Shown one piece after another: positions 35,968 to 44,482 of a stretch of 64,000 nucleotides of DNA. Position 1 is the first letter of the stretch. Every line of letters starts with the position of its first letter. Both the position numbers and the translations under genes were made by a program. The DNA is from Haloarcula pellucida (GTDB lineage: Archaea > Halobacteriota > Halobacteria > Halobacteriales > Haloarculaceae). The notes under the pieces are model-generated. The model ran no database searches. It was given only the letters and a program-made list of their open reading frames with translations, and was not told the origin of the DNA. Where the stretch lies: contig NZ_BMOU01000005.1 of assembly GCF_014647235.1 (NCBI RefSeq), positions 310,379 to 374,378 on the forward strand. The letters are read 5' to 3'.

Positions 35968-37914
35968 GTGGCTGGTAGCTCGACACTCCTGATTCCGTTG
36001 GTTGCCGGCATCATCGGGCTGGGCGTCCTCGCACAGGTGCTCGCCGCCCGACTGCAGGTTCCGAGTATCATCTTCTACCTGCTGGTCGGCGTCGTCATCG
36101 GCCAACCGGGACTGGGACTCGTCGGGAGTGAGACGTTCGGCGGTGCGCTGTCGGCTATCGTCGGGCTAGCCGTCGCCATCATCGTCTTCGAAGGCGCGTA
36201 TCACCTCCGGTTCGAGCGCATCCGCGAGGCGCCGACGGCGACGTTCCGACTGGTGACGCTGGGGGCCGCCATCGCGCTGGTCGGGACGGCCGTCGCGGTG
36301 AAGTTCGCCTTCGCCGAGGAGGCCGTTTCGTGGAACCTCGCGTTCCTCGTCGGCGCGCTACTGGTCGCGACGGGACCGACGGTCATCACGCCCATCCTGA
36401 ACGTCGTCCCGGTCCGTGACCGGGTCGCGACGGCCTTAGAGACGGAGGGCATCGTCAACGACGTGACGGCGGCCATCATCGCCGTCGTCGTCTTCGAGAC
36501 GGTCAACCCCGGGGCGAGCAGCGAGGGCCTGTTGCAGGCGTTCGCGCTCCGACTCGGGACCGGCCTGCTCGTCGGTCTCATCGTCGCGGGCCTGCTGTAC
36601 TACCTGTTGCAGTACATCGACCTCTCGCCGGGCGACGCCCCGCGGAACTCCCGCCTCCTGGTCTTGGCCGGCGCGCTCGTCGCCTACGCGGCCGCAAACA
36701 CCATCGCGACGGAGGCCGGCGTCGCCGCCGTCGCCACGGCCGGGATAGCGCTGGGGAACGTCGACCACCCCTACGAGGAGGACATCGAGGCGTTCAAAGG
36801 CGACATCACGCTGCTGGTGCTCTCGTTCGTCTTCATCGCGCTGGCGGCCCAGTTGAGTCTGGACGCCCTCATCGACGTGGGACTGGCCGGCATCGCCGTC
36901 GTCCTCGCCGTCGCGCTGATCATCCGGCCCGTACTCGTCTTCATCTCCACCGTCGGCGACCGCTTTACCCGAGCCGAGAAGCTGTTCGTGAGTTTCGTCG
37001 GGCCGCGCGGCATCATCCCGGCGTCCGTCGCGACGCTCTTTGCGGTGGAACTGAACAGCGTCGCGGGGGAACTTCGGAACGAGGCGGCCGAAGCGAGCGG
37101 GCAGGAGGCGACCGAACTGCTGGCGCAGGCGGACCTGCTGACCAGTCAGGCCGAGATTCTGCTCGGAACGGTGTTTCTGGTCATCTTCGCGACCGCCCTG
37201 CTGGAAGGCGGGCTGGCGCGATACATCGCGGAAAAACTGGACGTGATACCAATGCGAGTCATCATCGTCGGCGGCGGAAAGGTGGGCCGGGCGCTCGCCG
37301 AACGCCTCGAAGACCGAGGCGAGAACGTCGTCATCATCGAGGAGGACGAAGAGATAGTCGAACGAGGGCGCAACGAGGGGTACACCGTCGAAATCGGTGA
37401 CGGTACCGATACGGACGTGTTGCGCTCTGCAGGCGCCGAAAACGCCAAGACGATTGTGGCCGCCACGGGCAACGACGACGCGAACTTGCTGGTCTCACAG
37501 CTAGCGAGTTCGAAGTTCGGCATCGACCACGTCATCGCCCGGGCGAACAACCCGGACAACGTCGAGGCGTTCGAAGACCTCGGGGTCCGCACAATCTCCT
37601 CGGCGATGGCGACGGCGTGGGCCATCGACAACCAGATAGAACGGCCCGCCATCGCCCACTGGATGACGGACGTGGGACGGACCGGCGACGTACAGGAAGT
37701 CGAGGTCCGCAACGAGGCACTCATCGGCGAGGCCGTGCGTGACATCGGGCCGATGCTCCCGGAAGCCTGTCTCATCGCGCTCGTCAGCGGCGAGGACCAC
37801 ACGGAAGCGCAGGTGCCGACCGCCGACTACGTCCTGCAGAAGGGCGATATGGTGACGCTACTGGGTCGCCGAGAGTCGGTGCGCGACGGTATGCGGATGG
37901 TCGGTGGCGACTAG
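35968..37914 (+). CDS. CPA-type Na+/H+ antiporter fused to RCK (TrkA-N/TrkA-C) domains
   Basis: A 648-residue protein. Residues 1-415 hold 12-13 membrane helices of the NhaP/CPA1 type, with the antiporter motifs VGALLVATGPTVITPIL, ETEGIVNDVTAAIIAVVVFE (ND ion-binding pair), and FVGPRGIIPASVATLF. From about 430 follows RVIIVGGGKVGRALAERL, a Rossmann TrkA-N domain, and from about 560 a TrkA-C domain. It should exchange Na+ (or K+) for H+ across the membrane, gated by nucleotide binding. Start is GTG at 35968; its stop shares four bases with the convergent thioesterase gene. Confidence 0.92.
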   Translation: MAGSSTLLIPLVAGIIGLGVLAQVLAARLQVPSIIFYLLVGVVIGQPGLGLVGSETFGGALSAIVGLAVAIIVFEGAYHLRFERIREAPTATFRLVTLGAAIALVGTAVAVKFAFAEEAVSWNLAFLVGALLVATGPTVITPILNVVPVRDRVATALETEGIVNDVTAAIIAVVVFETVNPGASSEGLLQAFALRLGTGLLVGLIVAGLLYYLLQYIDLSPGDAPRNSRLLVLAGALVAYAAANTIATEAGVAAVATAGIALGNVDHPYEEDIEAFKGDITLLVLSFVFIALAAQLSLDALIDVGLAGIAVVLAVALIIRPVLVFISTVGDRFTRAEKLFVSFVGPRGIIPASVATLFAVELNSVAGELRNEAAEASGQEATELLAQADLLTSQAEILLGTVFLVIFATALLEGGLARYIAEKLDVIPMRVIIVGGGKVGRALAERLEDRGENVVIIEEDEEIVERGRNEGYTVEIGDGTDTDVLRSAGAENAKTIVAATGNDDANLLVSQLASSKFGIDHVIARANNPDNVEAFEDLGVRTISSAMATAWAIDNQIERPAIAHWMTDVGRTGDVQEVEVRNEALIGEAVRDIGPMLPEACLIALVSGEDHTEAQVPTADYVLQKGDMVTLLGRRESVRDGMRMVGGD

Positions 37915-38360
37915 TCGGAGAGTTTTTCGACCGACTCCGCGTCGACGCCCTCGGTCCACGGGGACTGCCCACCATCGCCGTCGGTCTTGTACGTCCCGCG
38001 AGCACTGGCGACGTGGTGGTCGTCAGCGTCGTACACTTCTACGTCGACGACGGCGACGCTCCCGCCGTTTCTGACGACCTCGGCCGTCGCTCGCAGGTCG
38101 TCCGTCGCGGGCGCGAGATAGTCGATACGCATGTCTACCGTCGGGGAGATACGCTCCGAGAGCGAGACGACGGCGGCCCCGCCGACGGTGTCGACCAGCG
38201 AGTACGTAACGCCGCCGTGGGCGATGCGAGCGTTGGGATTCGAGGAGTGGGCGTCGCGTAACGGGAGGCGTGCCTCGGCGTGTCCGTCACCGACGTCGGT
38301 TAGCTCTATCCCGAGTTCCTCGACGAACGGGATGTCGTTGAACAGGGCCTGCAGACTCAT
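37911..38360 (-). CDS. PaaI-like hotdog-fold thioesterase
   Basis: A 149-residue hotdog protein. The family motif HGGVTYSLVDTVGGAAV (about 49-65, with the catalytic Asp) and the DMRIDYLAPA strand are clear. It hydrolyses acyl- or aryl-CoA thioesters. ATG at 38360 (MSLQALF); upstream residues do not fit the family. Convergent with the antiporter, the two stops overlapping in CTAG. The 269 bp upstream of it also serve the divergent TrmB gene and contain AT-rich promoter sequence near 38525-38570. Confidence 0.9.
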   Translation of the reverse strand: MSLQALFNDIPFVEELGIELTDVGDGHAEARLPLRDAHSSNPNARIAHGGVTYSLVDTVGGAAVVSLSERISPTVDMRIDYLAPATDDLRATAEVVRNGGSVAVVDVEVYDADDHHVASARGTYKTDGDGGQSPWTEGVDAESVEKLSD

Positions 38361-38629
38361 ACCGAGCAGTGTACCGCCGTCCGTATAAGTCACAGCGAAC
38401 GCGAAACAACCGAAGAGACGTGGTCGATGGTGTGTCCACCGACAGGTGCCATGCCTCGTCGTCCGCCGTCGTCAGACGACGACGAACGCTGACAGCCCCC
38501 GGCACCGGCAGTATGGAACGCATTACGTGTAAGTATTTCTATTATTTCTCTCATCAGATATACAACGACATCGCAAAGGCGGCAAAGGGGTACCTCTTTG
38601 CCGACTGGATTGCAGGACCCACTAGAGGC

Positions 38630-39670
38630 ATGGGGCCACTCATCGACCAACTCGAACAGTTCGGCTTCTCGCAGACGGAAGCAGAAACCTACCGAGCGGT
38701 GCTGGAACTCGGTCAGGGGACAGTCGGTGAGGTCGCGACCGCGGCGGACCTCTCGAAGGGGTACGCCTACGAGGTCATCGGTGACCTGCAGGAACGAGGC
38801 GTCGTCACCGTCGACGACCACCTCACACCGACACAGGTCAGAGCCCAACAGCCAGAAGAGACGGTACGGGACCTGGCGGCCGGCCTCGACCGACTGGAGT
38901 CGTCCCTGCGAACCCACTACTCACACACCGACCCGGACCACCCCGAGGTAGAGGTCGTCAAGTCACGTCAGCCGGCCGGCAGACGGCTTCGGCGGGCAAT
39001 CGATGCCGCCGAGACCGAACTGTACCTCTCGGTGCCGTACCCGGCGCTGGAACGGGTCGTCGACGCGCTCGAAGCGGCCGTCGGCCGCGGCGTGTTCGTC
39101 CTGCTGTTGCTGAGCGACTGTGGCCCGGCGTCCGTCACCGACGGCGTCGAGGGCCGGGTCACCGCGGCCCGGCGTTGTCCGTGCGACATCCCGTTCGTGA
39201 CGATGACTGACGGCGGCACGGCGATGGTCGGTGACGCCGGCGTGCTGTACGGCGAACACGACCGGTCGGAGTTCGCGCTCCTCGTCCGCAACAGCCCGAA
39301 ACTGTCGGGCGCGATCGGCGCGTTGTTCACGAACTTCTGGATGAGCACCAGCGATGCCTACGTCGCCCCGCCCGACGACCTGCCGGCGACGTACGACAGT
39401 TTCAGCGAGGCCGTCTTCCAGACGACGTTGCACCTGCGGGGGGGAAGCGACCTGTACGCGACGGCCGAGTTGCTGTCCGGGGCGACTATCGAGGGCCACG
39501 TCGTCGACGTCGAGCAGAGCCTGTTAGGCCCGATGACCGCACAGTTCCCGCTGCAGAACACGATCGTGCTGTCGACGGCGGACGGGACGGTGAGCGTGGG
39601 CGGCCCCGGCGCGTTCGTCGAGGAGTACAGCGCCGGTGTGGTGCGGTTGCGGCGAGCGGACGACAACTGA
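38630..39670 (+). CDS. TrmB-family transcriptional regulator (first of two)
   Basis: A 346-residue regulator. The N-terminal winged HTH is QLEQFGFSQTEAETYRAVLELG (about 7-28) with SKGYAYEVIGDLQERGVV; next comes a coiled-coil linker and a phospholipase-D-like/sugar-binding C-terminal half ending in VGGPGAFVEEYSAG. It is a paralogue of the gene at 41038, sharing both ends. TrmB proteins sense sugars and control sugar transport or central carbon genes, but no such genes are adjacent. ATG at 38630. An AT-rich patch (TATTTCTATTATTTC, about 38535) upstream may contain the promoter, with an unusually long leader of about 80 bp. Confidence 0.88.
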   Translation: MGPLIDQLEQFGFSQTEAETYRAVLELGQGTVGEVATAADLSKGYAYEVIGDLQERGVVTVDDHLTPTQVRAQQPEETVRDLAAGLDRLESSLRTHYSHTDPDHPEVEVVKSRQPAGRRLRRAIDAAETELYLSVPYPALERVVDALEAAVGRGVFVLLLLSDCGPASVTDGVEGRVTAARRCPCDIPFVTMTDGGTAMVGDAGVLYGEHDRSEFALLVRNSPKLSGAIGALFTNFWMSTSDAYVAPPDDLPATYDSFSEAVFQTTLHLRGGSDLYATAELLSGATIEGHVVDVEQSLLGPMTAQFPLQNTIVLSTADGTVSVGGPGAFVEEYSAGVVRLRRADDN

Positions 39671-39671
39671 G

Positions 39672-40340
39672 TTACCAGTCCCCGCTCCAGCAAAATCGGA
39701 GGTGATCTGCGGCGTCTTCGACGGCGTCGGGCACCGTATCCAGCGACCGTGAGAGGTCCCGGACGAGCAGTGCGTCCGCGACAGCGAGGTCGTCGAACGC
39801 CCGCGAGGTGACCGCGTGGCGGCGGTCGTCACACTGTGATTCGATACCCGCGATGCGGTCGACGGTCCCCGAGACGTGGGGCGACGGACCGGCGGTCGTC
39901 AGTGACTGGACGTAGCCTCGCGTCGTCGAGACGAGGAGCCGAGTCGCTCTGGCCGCCAACGCGGCGACGTCGGTAAACGTCGCGAGCGTCTGCGGGTCGA
40001 GTTCGGGCGAGACGGCATCGAGGTCACGGACGAACGTCTCGGCCGCGTTCGGTATCTCGTCGATACAGGCGTACAGTTCCACCAGCGCGTCGGCCCGGAG
40101 GTAGACGTCCGTGAAGTTCGGTGTCGCTCTGGCGATGTCGGTCCGGAGCGACCGGAGATGGTCGTCACAGTCCGACTCGCGGTCGGCGAGTCGCGTCGTC
40201 AGTGCCTCGCGCCGCGCCGGGTCGTCGTCGTACGCGGCGAGTATCTGTGGCAGCAACAGGACGCAGTCGGCGACTGCATCGAGATAGGTCGCCGTCCGCG
40301 TCGTGACGGTGTCCGCGTACTCCGCTGTCGGTATTGCCAT
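39672..40340 (-). CDS. Helical protein resembling PhoU/DUF47 family
   Basis: A 222-residue all-helical protein. The pattern ESDCDDHLRSLR (about 54-65) and IESQCDDRRHAV near 168, each starting a helical repeat, together with the ending DLSRSLDTVPDAVEDAADHLRF, resemble DUF47/PhoU-like proteins, which help regulate phosphate transporters. There is no Pit or Pst transporter adjacent. The assignment is by pattern, so uncertain. ATG at 40340 (one extra Met codon, GTG, precedes). Its stop is one base from that of the convergent TrmB gene. Confidence 0.6.
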   Translation of the reverse strand: MAIPTAEYADTVTTRTATYLDAVADCVLLLPQILAAYDDDPARREALTTRLADRESDCDDHLRSLRTDIARATPNFTDVYLRADALVELYACIDEIPNAAETFVRDLDAVSPELDPQTLATFTDVAALAARATRLLVSTTRGYVQSLTTAGPSPHVSGTVDRIAGIESQCDDRRHAVTSRAFDDLAVADALLVRDLSRSLDTVPDAVEDAADHLRFCWSGDW

Positions 40341-40415
40341 CACCGACCTGTTTCGAAATCCCAGTTGAAAACGCTACTATGACCGATATATAGCCGTACA
40401 GCGACCGGCCGAGAG

Positions 40416-40865
40416 CTATCCGAGCGTCGTCGTCATCGACCCGCCGGTCGGTCGCTGGTGCGACAGCGACAGCGGTTCGATCCTGACCGTCCCGCTGGAC
40501 GTCGCGGTAAATGGCACGAGCGTCGGTCGGAACGAGTCTGGAACCGTCAGCGACGGCGCGATGCGGTGCCACGTCGTCCCGTCCGTGCTGTACCGGCCGA
40601 CACACCGGCGGCCGGTCAGTGTCAGTTCGAGCGTGACCGGGAGCGAGACGTCGAGCGTGGTCGTCGGGTCCGGCGGCCGCGAGGGCGACGCTCCTCGGCC
40701 GATGGCGACCCCGTGGGCCGGTGACGCCCACACTGCGACGATACTCGGATCGTCGGCGGCGCTCTCACCGTCTCTGAGTGCGATGCCACCACATCCCCAC
40801 GGGTCTTCCGCCGCGGCGCGAACGACCCTGACGACCCCGACGACGTTTGGTTCGGTATCGTCCAT
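40416..40865 (-). CDS. Orphan concanavalin-like beta-sandwich protein (DUF1349-like)
   Basis: A 149-residue protein without signal peptide. WGCGGIALRDGES, VAVWASPAHGVAIGRG, and LELTLTGRRCVGRYSTDGTTWHRIA follow the pattern of concanavalin/DUF1349-type domains (a GLxxRDG strand, then 'xxYSTDGxxW'). Such domains normally sit on secreted glycan-acting enzymes; here it stands alone and lacks an export signal. ATG at 40865 is chosen because GGGGGAGGTGG lies just upstream as a strong Shine-Dalgarno-like sequence. It is in tandem with the PhoU-like gene (75 bp apart) and divergent from the second TrmB gene. Confidence 0.65.
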   Translation of the reverse strand: MDDTEPNVVGVVRVVRAAAEDPWGCGGIALRDGESAADDPSIVAVWASPAHGVAIGRGASPSRPPDPTTTLDVSLPVTLELTLTGRRCVGRYSTDGTTWHRIAPSLTVPDSFRPTLVPFTATSSGTVRIEPLSLSHQRPTGGSMTTTLG

Positions 40866-41037
40866 CCGACCACCTCCCCCCAATTGCCCACACATACCAC
40901 ACCGGTCACAAGGCGTGATGAAAAATGTTTTCATAAATATTATTGGAGAATTCCGCCAGAGATGCAATCAGCGAGGGCTACCGGAGAAACCGCGTGAACG
41001 GTGCAATAAAGAGGGTCGCTGTCCTCGGATGGCGTAA
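40866..41037. promoter_or_regulatory. Divergent promoter region with perfect AT-rich palindrome
   Basis: 172 bp between the concanavalin-like gene and the second TrmB gene. ATGAAAA-ATG-TTTTCAT (40918-40934) is a perfect 7-bp inverted repeat, followed at once by AAATATTATT, which is much more AT-rich than the window average. This is a good candidate for a regulator-binding site, plausibly for one of the two TrmB proteins. Known haloarchaeal TrmB sites (TACT-N7/8-GAGTA) are not evident here. Confidence 0.6.
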
Positions 41038-42078
41038 ATGGATTCGACAGTCGACCGCCTGACGCAGTTCGGTCTCTCCGATACGGAGGCAGAGACCTAT
41101 CTCGCGGTCCTCGAACGGGGATCTGCGACGGTCGCAGAGATAGGGTCTGCGACGGACATCTCGACGGGGTACGTCTACGACCTCGTCGAGAGCCTCGCCG
41201 AGCGCGGATTCGTCGTCGTCGACGACCACCGGACGCCGACGCAGGTACGTGCCGTCGACCCGGAGTCGGCCATCGAGTCGATGACCGAGGAACTGACCGA
41301 CCTCGAATCGAACCTCTCCGAACGCTTTACCGACACGAAACGTGACTACCCGGCTATCGAACTCGTTCGGGCGAGACAGACGCTCTATCAGCGACTGGAG
41401 ACGCTCATCGACGGGGCCGACGAGGAGATATTCATGATGGTGCCGGCCCCCGTCGCCGACCGCCTCACCGAACCGCTCGGACGGGCCCGCGACCGTGGGG
41501 TGTTCATCGCCCTCTTGCTTGGCGGGGAGGACCACGAGACCGTCGACCGGACGGCCGAGGTCGCAGACGTCGTCCGGACGTGGGAACCGCCGGTCGAGAG
41601 CATCGTCATGATAGACAACGAAGTCTCGGTCACCAGCGACTCCTCGCTGTTGCGGGGCGAACACCGCGACGGCGACTACGGCCTCGTCCTCGAACAGAGT
41701 CCGAAGGCGTCCGGGGCCATCGGGTCGCAGTGGTTCAACTTCTGGGCCGCCGGCGACGAGGTCGCCAGCGCGGACCCGCTTTCACTGCCGGCCGAAGACC
41801 TCTCGTTCCGACACGGGGTCTTCGTCGCGACCAAACACGCGGCGGAGAAAGACATCGAGGTGACGGTCGACCTCTTTCCGGGGCAGGACTACGGGACGCT
41901 CACCGGCACCGTCGCCGACATCAAACAGGGACTGCTCGAACCGGCCACCTACGACTTCCCCGTCCAGAACACGCTCGTTCTAGACGTCGACGGCGAACAG
42001 GTCAGCGTCGGCGGTCCCGGGGCGTTCGTCGAGGACTACTCCGCGAAGACGGTGACAGTTCGGGAACAGACGGACTGA
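41038..42078 (+). CDS. TrmB-family transcriptional regulator (second of two)
   Basis: A 346-residue regulator, the same length as its paralogue at 38630. HTH: LTQFGLSDTEAETYLAVLERG (about 8-28), with STGYVYDLVESLAERGFVVVD. The C-terminal effector part ends in FPVQNTLVLDVDGEQVSVGGPGAFVEDYSAK. Shared blocks with the first paralogue include the HTH, the THxTPTQVRA-like wing and the VSVGGPGAFVE(E/D)YSA end. The TrmB class binds maltose, glucose or similar sugars; the ligand here is unknown. The divergent upstream region holds a strong palindrome, suggesting autoregulation. Confidence 0.9.
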   Translation: MDSTVDRLTQFGLSDTEAETYLAVLERGSATVAEIGSATDISTGYVYDLVESLAERGFVVVDDHRTPTQVRAVDPESAIESMTEELTDLESNLSERFTDTKRDYPAIELVRARQTLYQRLETLIDGADEEIFMMVPAPVADRLTEPLGRARDRGVFIALLLGGEDHETVDRTAEVADVVRTWEPPVESIVMIDNEVSVTSDSSLLRGEHRDGDYGLVLEQSPKASGAIGSQWFNFWAAGDEVASADPLSLPAEDLSFRHGVFVATKHAAEKDIEVTVDLFPGQDYGTLTGTVADIKQGLLEPATYDFPVQNTLVLDVDGEQVSVGGPGAFVEDYSAKTVTVREQTD

Positions 42079-42162
42079 GCGGCGACGCCACTCGCGTTCA
42101 CGGGCGCTTTGGGTCCTTGTGACGGCCGGTGGTGCTCGTTGGCTACGCGCGTCACCGTGTTC

Positions 42163-42206
42163 ATCGCCGGGTGCGTTCGCGTCGCTCGCACACCGCTCGG
42201 TCGTGG
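42163..42206 (+). repeat. Decayed fragment of the stem-swapping repeat, copy E
   Basis: CGCCGGGTGCG, then TCGCGTCGCTCG, then ACACCGCTC, aligns with the first part of copy C (GTCGGGTGTA, CTCGCGTCGCTCG, ACACCGCTC) with few differences. The poly-T start and the later A-tracts and hairpin are not conserved here. It lies in the 184-bp interval between the TrmB stop and the histidine-kinase stop. Confidence 0.55.
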
Positions 42207-42262
42207 TAGCGGCATCAGTGTCAGCGAGGCAGAACGTCCCACCGTCGCCGTGCGGTCGTCGC

Positions 42263-43657
42263 CTACAACGCTCGTCGCAACGAGATCGTGACAGTGTTGC
42301 CGCTCTCGTCGGCGGTGTGGTCGATGCTCCCGCCAGCCAGGTCGACGATCCAGTAGACGAGCCAGAGGCCACAGCCGCGGCTGTGGTTGACAGCCGTCAT
42401 CTCGTGATCGCCGAGCAAGACTCGCCGGTCGTACTCCGGGATAGGCGGAGCCTCGTCGGTGACCGACAGTTCGACGTCGTCAGCCGTCGTTCGGACGCTG
42501 ACGGTGACGGTCGGGCGGTCCGAGCGGGCGTGACGGATACCGTTCTCGACGAGTTCGGCGACCGCGATCGACAGTTCCCCGGGCCCCTCGACGATGACAG
42601 ACTCCGAAGCCGCGGTGTCGATGGTCGCGTCGGGGTACTGGTCGCGGAGGGGTGCGACCGCGTCTCTGACCGTGGCAGCGACATCCGTCGTCGTGGACTG
42701 TGGCATCGTCGTGAGGACGTTGACGATGTCGCGTTGCTTCTCGGCCGTCTCCAGAAGCGTCTCGCCCGCCCGCCGAATCATCGCAGTGCGGTCCTCGCGT
42801 TCGCCGTCGAGGTCGGCTTCTAGAGCCGCCGCGTTGCCGATGACGACGTTCAACTGATTGCGGACGTTGTGCCGGAGGAAGTTGTCGATGACGAGCAGTT
42901 GGCGTTCCCGACGGCGCCGGTCGGTGACGTCTCGGCTGAACCCGGCGATACGAACCACCTCGCCGTCCCGAACTATCGGTTCGCCTTGCACCCAGAGCCA
43001 GCGGTTGTAGTCAGTCGACGGGTTGACTCGCATCACCAGGTCGGTCTGAACCCCGTTCGAGAGGCGCTCCATCGCTTCTTCGGCGACCTGCCGGTCCGGC
43101 GGGTACACGGCCTCGAGGAAGCTCTGTGGGTCGCTCTCCAGTTCTTCGATGGGGCGACCGAAGACGTCCTCGTAAGCCGGGTTACAAAACAGGAGTTCCG
43201 ACCAGTCGCCGTCGAACATCCACAGCACGTCGTCGGTCGTATCGGCGAGTTCCTGCAACCGCTCCCGCGTCTCGCGGCGGTCGCGCTCGGCCTCGACGCG
43301 GTCGGTGACGACCCGCGAACTGACGACGTACCCGCTTAGCTCCGAGTCGGTCAGGTTCGACATCCGACTCTCGAGCCAGACCCACGACCCGTCGCTGGCC
43401 CGGTGGCGGTAGGTCGCAGTGTCGGCAAGGAACGCCTCGTCAGTCCTGACGATCGACTCGAACTGCGCCTGTACCTCGGCGCAGTCTTCAGGGTGGATGT
43501 ACTCGAAGACGTTCTGCCCGACGAGGGTGTCGGGGTCGAACCCGAGGATACGCTCGGCGGCGGCGTTTACGTACGTGTACGCCCCCGATTCGTCGAGCAC
43601 CGCGATCTTGTCCTGCGTGTACTCCAGCAGGATCGCCGAGGGGGCCGTATCGTTCAT
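42263..43657 (-). CDS. Soluble PAS-PAS histidine kinase
   Basis: A 464-residue sensor kinase without membrane segments. The first PAS domain (about 8-130) begins ILLEYTQDKIAVLDESG; a second PAS/PAC (about 140-255) has WMFDGDWSELLFCNPAYEDVFG. The H-box is IDNFLRHNVRNQLNV (about 262-276), then NGIRHARSD, DEAPPIP and GCGLWLVYWIV as ATP-binding boxes. The G1 box is DEAPPIP rather than DNGPGIP, a visible weakening. No paired response regulator. ATG at 43657; upstream reading belongs to another frame of the VOC gene region. Confidence 0.88.
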   Translation of the reverse strand: MNDTAPSAILLEYTQDKIAVLDESGAYTYVNAAAERILGFDPDTLVGQNVFEYIHPEDCAEVQAQFESIVRTDEAFLADTATYRHRASDGSWVWLESRMSNLTDSELSGYVVSSRVVTDRVEAERDRRETRERLQELADTTDDVLWMFDGDWSELLFCNPAYEDVFGRPIEELESDPQSFLEAVYPPDRQVAEEAMERLSNGVQTDLVMRVNPSTDYNRWLWVQGEPIVRDGEVVRIAGFSRDVTDRRRRERQLLVIDNFLRHNVRNQLNVVIGNAAALEADLDGEREDRTAMIRRAGETLLETAEKQRDIVNVLTTMPQSTTTDVAATVRDAVAPLRDQYPDATIDTAASESVIVEGPGELSIAVAELVENGIRHARSDRPTVTVSVRTTADDVELSVTDEAPPIPEYDRRVLLGDHEMTAVNHSRGCGLWLVYWIVDLAGGSIDHTADESGNTVTISLRRAL

Positions 43658-43771
43658 TCTACTCACGTACTCGTAGCGAAGACCCAAAGTACCGGCGGCG
43701 AGCACAGTGCTCGCGGGGACTCGGCGACACCGACCGGTACAATCATTCCACAGGCGAGCGAACGGCGAGCC

Positions 43772-44143
43772 ATGGACCTCGCACACGTCGCCGTCTGCGT
43801 CTCGGACCTCGACCGCGCGATGGCGTTCTACGAGGCGCTCGGCTTCGAAGAGACCCACCGGTTTACGCTCGACGGCGTCGAGAACGTGTACCTCGGTCAG
43901 GACGGTGATCCGTCCCTCCAGTTGCGCTACGACGCCGACCGAACGACGCCCATCGCGCCGACCCGGGCCGACGTCGACCACATCGCCTTCACCGTCGACG
44001 ACGTCGAGGCGCAGTTCGAAGCGGCCGTCGACGCCGGCGGCGCTCCGGTCCTCGAACCGACGGAAATCGAGGCCGCAGACGCCTACGCCGCTTTCATCGA
44101 GGATCCCGAAGGATACACGCTGGAGTTCTACCGCACCCAGTAG
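43772..44143 (+). CDS. VOC-family (glyoxalase I-like) protein
   Basis: A 123-residue vicinal-oxygen-chelate protein: MDLAHVAVCVSDLDRAMAFY, then HIAFTVDDVEAQFEAAV and EDPEGYTLEFY. The candidate metal ligands are H5, the His of HIAFTV, and the Glu of LEFY. Members are glyoxalases, dioxygenases or resistance proteins; the substrate here is undefined. It is divergent from the histidine kinase. ATG at 43772. Confidence 0.9.
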   Translation: MDLAHVAVCVSDLDRAMAFYEALGFEETHRFTLDGVENVYLGQDGDPSLQLRYDADRTTPIAPTRADVDHIAFTVDDVEAQFEAAVDAGGAPVLEPTEIEAADAYAAFIEDPEGYTLEFYRTQ

Positions 44144-44182
44144 CCCCGATGGGGCTACCCGTCTTCGGCCCGTAACGCCGCC

Positions 44183-44446
44183 ATGGTCACGCCCGGAGAG
44201 ATGTACGTCCTCGTCGTGACCGGGTTGGCGTTTATCGCCCTCGCCGTGGCGATTCCGGTCTTGCTCCGTATCGTCGTCGACGGCCGCGAGCGGTGGCGCG
44301 AGGGGCCGCCAACCCACGCAGACGAGGGGGAGACCCCCGGCGAGGGCGGCCAGTCAGCCGACCCGGATCGCCCGCGATGCCCCCACTGTGGCACCGAGAA
44401 CGACGCCGACTTCGTCTACTGTCGGGTGTGTCTAGAACAGTTGTGA
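44183..44446 (+). CDS. Membrane-anchored zinc-ribbon protein
   Basis: An 87-residue protein with one N-terminal membrane helix (about 8-30), a charged linker and a C-terminal zinc ribbon, RCPHCGTEND...YCRVCLEQL (C65, C68, C80, C83 approx.). This architecture recurs among haloarchaeal proteins of unknown role. ATG at 44183, 39 bp after the VOC gene on the same strand. A half-copy of the hairpin-rich repeat starts at the base after its TGA. Confidence 0.78.
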   Translation: MVTPGEMYVLVVTGLAFIALAVAIPVLLRIVVDGRERWREGPPTHADEGETPGEGGQSADPDRPRCPHCGTENDADFVYCRVCLEQL

Positions 44447-44480
44447 GCGACGCGAGCACGCCCGACGACGAAAAAGGTGG
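44447..44480 (-). repeat. Half copy of the stem-swapping repeat, copy D
   Basis: Read on the minus strand from 44480: CCACCTTTTTCGTCGTCGGG, then CGTGCTCGCGTCGC. This is nearly identical to the start of copy C (49297 onward). Homology stops at the TGA of the zinc-ribbon gene, and the A-tract and hairpin half are absent. Two bases beyond its other end begins a degenerate tRNA copy. Confidence 0.7.
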
Positions 44481-44482
44481 GA

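Noticed and set aside
38467-38481. CGTCGT-CAG-ACGACG inverted repeat before the first TrmB gene
   Set aside because: CGTCG-type repeats are frequent in this GC-rich, GAC/GTC-rich genome; a 6-bp arm is not significant.
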